Source: an uncultured Clostridia bacterium
GTDB taxonomy: Bacteria; Bacillota; Clostridia; Christensenellales; Borkfalkiaceae
Direction: 5' to 3'
NCBI GenBank assembly: GCA_947629875.1
Contig: CANRFK010000019.1
Location: forward strand, 1 to 14,992
DNA: 14,992 bases
The position numbers and the translations under genes are program-made. Below the pieces are notes generated by a model. That model ran no database searches and was not told the DNA's origin. It saw only the letters and a list, made by a program, of their open reading frames with translations. Below are positions 14,741 to 14,992 of this stretch, one piece after another. Numbering within the stretch: the first letter of the stretch is position 1; each line of letters starts with the position of its first letter.

Positions 14741-14992
14741 CCCAAGGCCTTCCCTTTCTTAAAGGGGAGGCTCCGCCGTAGGCGGTGGTGGGGAGGCTTC
14801 CCTCATACCGAGCCGCGCGCCGACGCCATGCGTCGGCGCGCGGCGAGCGTATCTTGTCCCCCTCGGGAGCCTTCCCACGCAACGAGGAGCGGTGTCCCTC
14901 ATACCGCCCCGCTCCCTTGCCCACCCCTACTTCGCCTACGGCTCGTGCCGCGCTTAGTCGGCAATAGTGCGCGCGGGGTGGAGGGGTGGGTG
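14741..14992. repeat. Palindrome-rich intergenic region, probable dispersed repeat family
   Basis: No gene is supported to the right edge. The stretch holds CCGCC-GTA-GGCGG (14773-14785), a 15-pair GC hairpin (14812-14844), the direct repeat TCCCTCATACCG at 14799-14810 and 14895-14906 (96 bases apart), and the inverted pair CCCACCCCT (14920-14928) and AGGGGTGGG (14982-14990). The CTTCCCTTTCTTAAAGGGGAGG type motif and short GC palindromes are reminiscent of intergenic repeats multiplied in clostridial genomes, which is an inference from general knowledge. Confidence 0.55.
14812..14844. repeat. 15-bp perfect GC hairpin
   Basis: GCCGCGCGCCGACGC (14812-14826), loop CAT, and GCGTCGGCGCGCGGC (14830-14844) are exact reverse complements. 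There is no T tract on either side, so it is not a standard terminator; it is the core structure of the gene-free right end. Confidence 0.8.

Overview
The window reads as a chromosomal segment of a GC-rich, low-profile Firmicute-like bacterium, most plausibly an uncultured member of the Clostridia. This is an inference from strong AGGAGG-type ribosome binding sites, sigma-A type promoters, a Gram-positive style lipoprotein, paired half-size TauE/SafE proteins and a maf-mreB-like gene pair. There are no RNA genes, transposases, phage genes or CRISPR arrays that I can support.

Layout. (1) 1-143: end of an unseen neighbourhood, with two hairpin terminators. (2) 144-2774, minus: a ten-helix P-type cation ATPase, read from a perfect-consensus promoter flanked by an 8-bp inverted repeat. 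(3) 2959-6484, plus: a tightly coupled three-gene operon (serS, a DEDDh exonuclease-BRCT protein, an RsmF/NOL1-type rRNA methyltransferase), each start overlapping the preceding stop. (4) 6485-6895: a gene-free convergent region, unusually rich in repeats: eight TGGCATATAGAAAA units at about 19-nt period, a perfect 19-bp hairpin, an 80-bp imperfect tandem duplication and a terminator. (5) 6896-10522, minus: a 1208-residue lipoprotein with three related beta-sandwich modules and a C-terminal membrane helix. (6) 10718-11460, plus: two overlapping genes that together make one TauE/SafE-like permease. (7) 11615-14666, plus: ppx/gppA, maf and an mreB-like gene, overlapping at both junctions, closed by a strong terminator. 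(8) 14721-14992: gene-free and palindrome-rich.

Functionally, most genes are housekeeping: tRNA charging, rRNA modification and nucleic acid processing in one operon; polyphosphate or (p)ppGpp-type phosphohydrolysis, nucleotide sanitation and an actin-like filament in another. The accessory interest lies in the large surface protein, the 19-nt-period repeat array with its adjoining hairpin and duplication, and the promoter-flanking inverted repeat of the ATPase. I do not see a convincing multi-gene novel defence or mobile system; the repeat region 6485-6860 and the surface protein are the best candidates for something undescribed.
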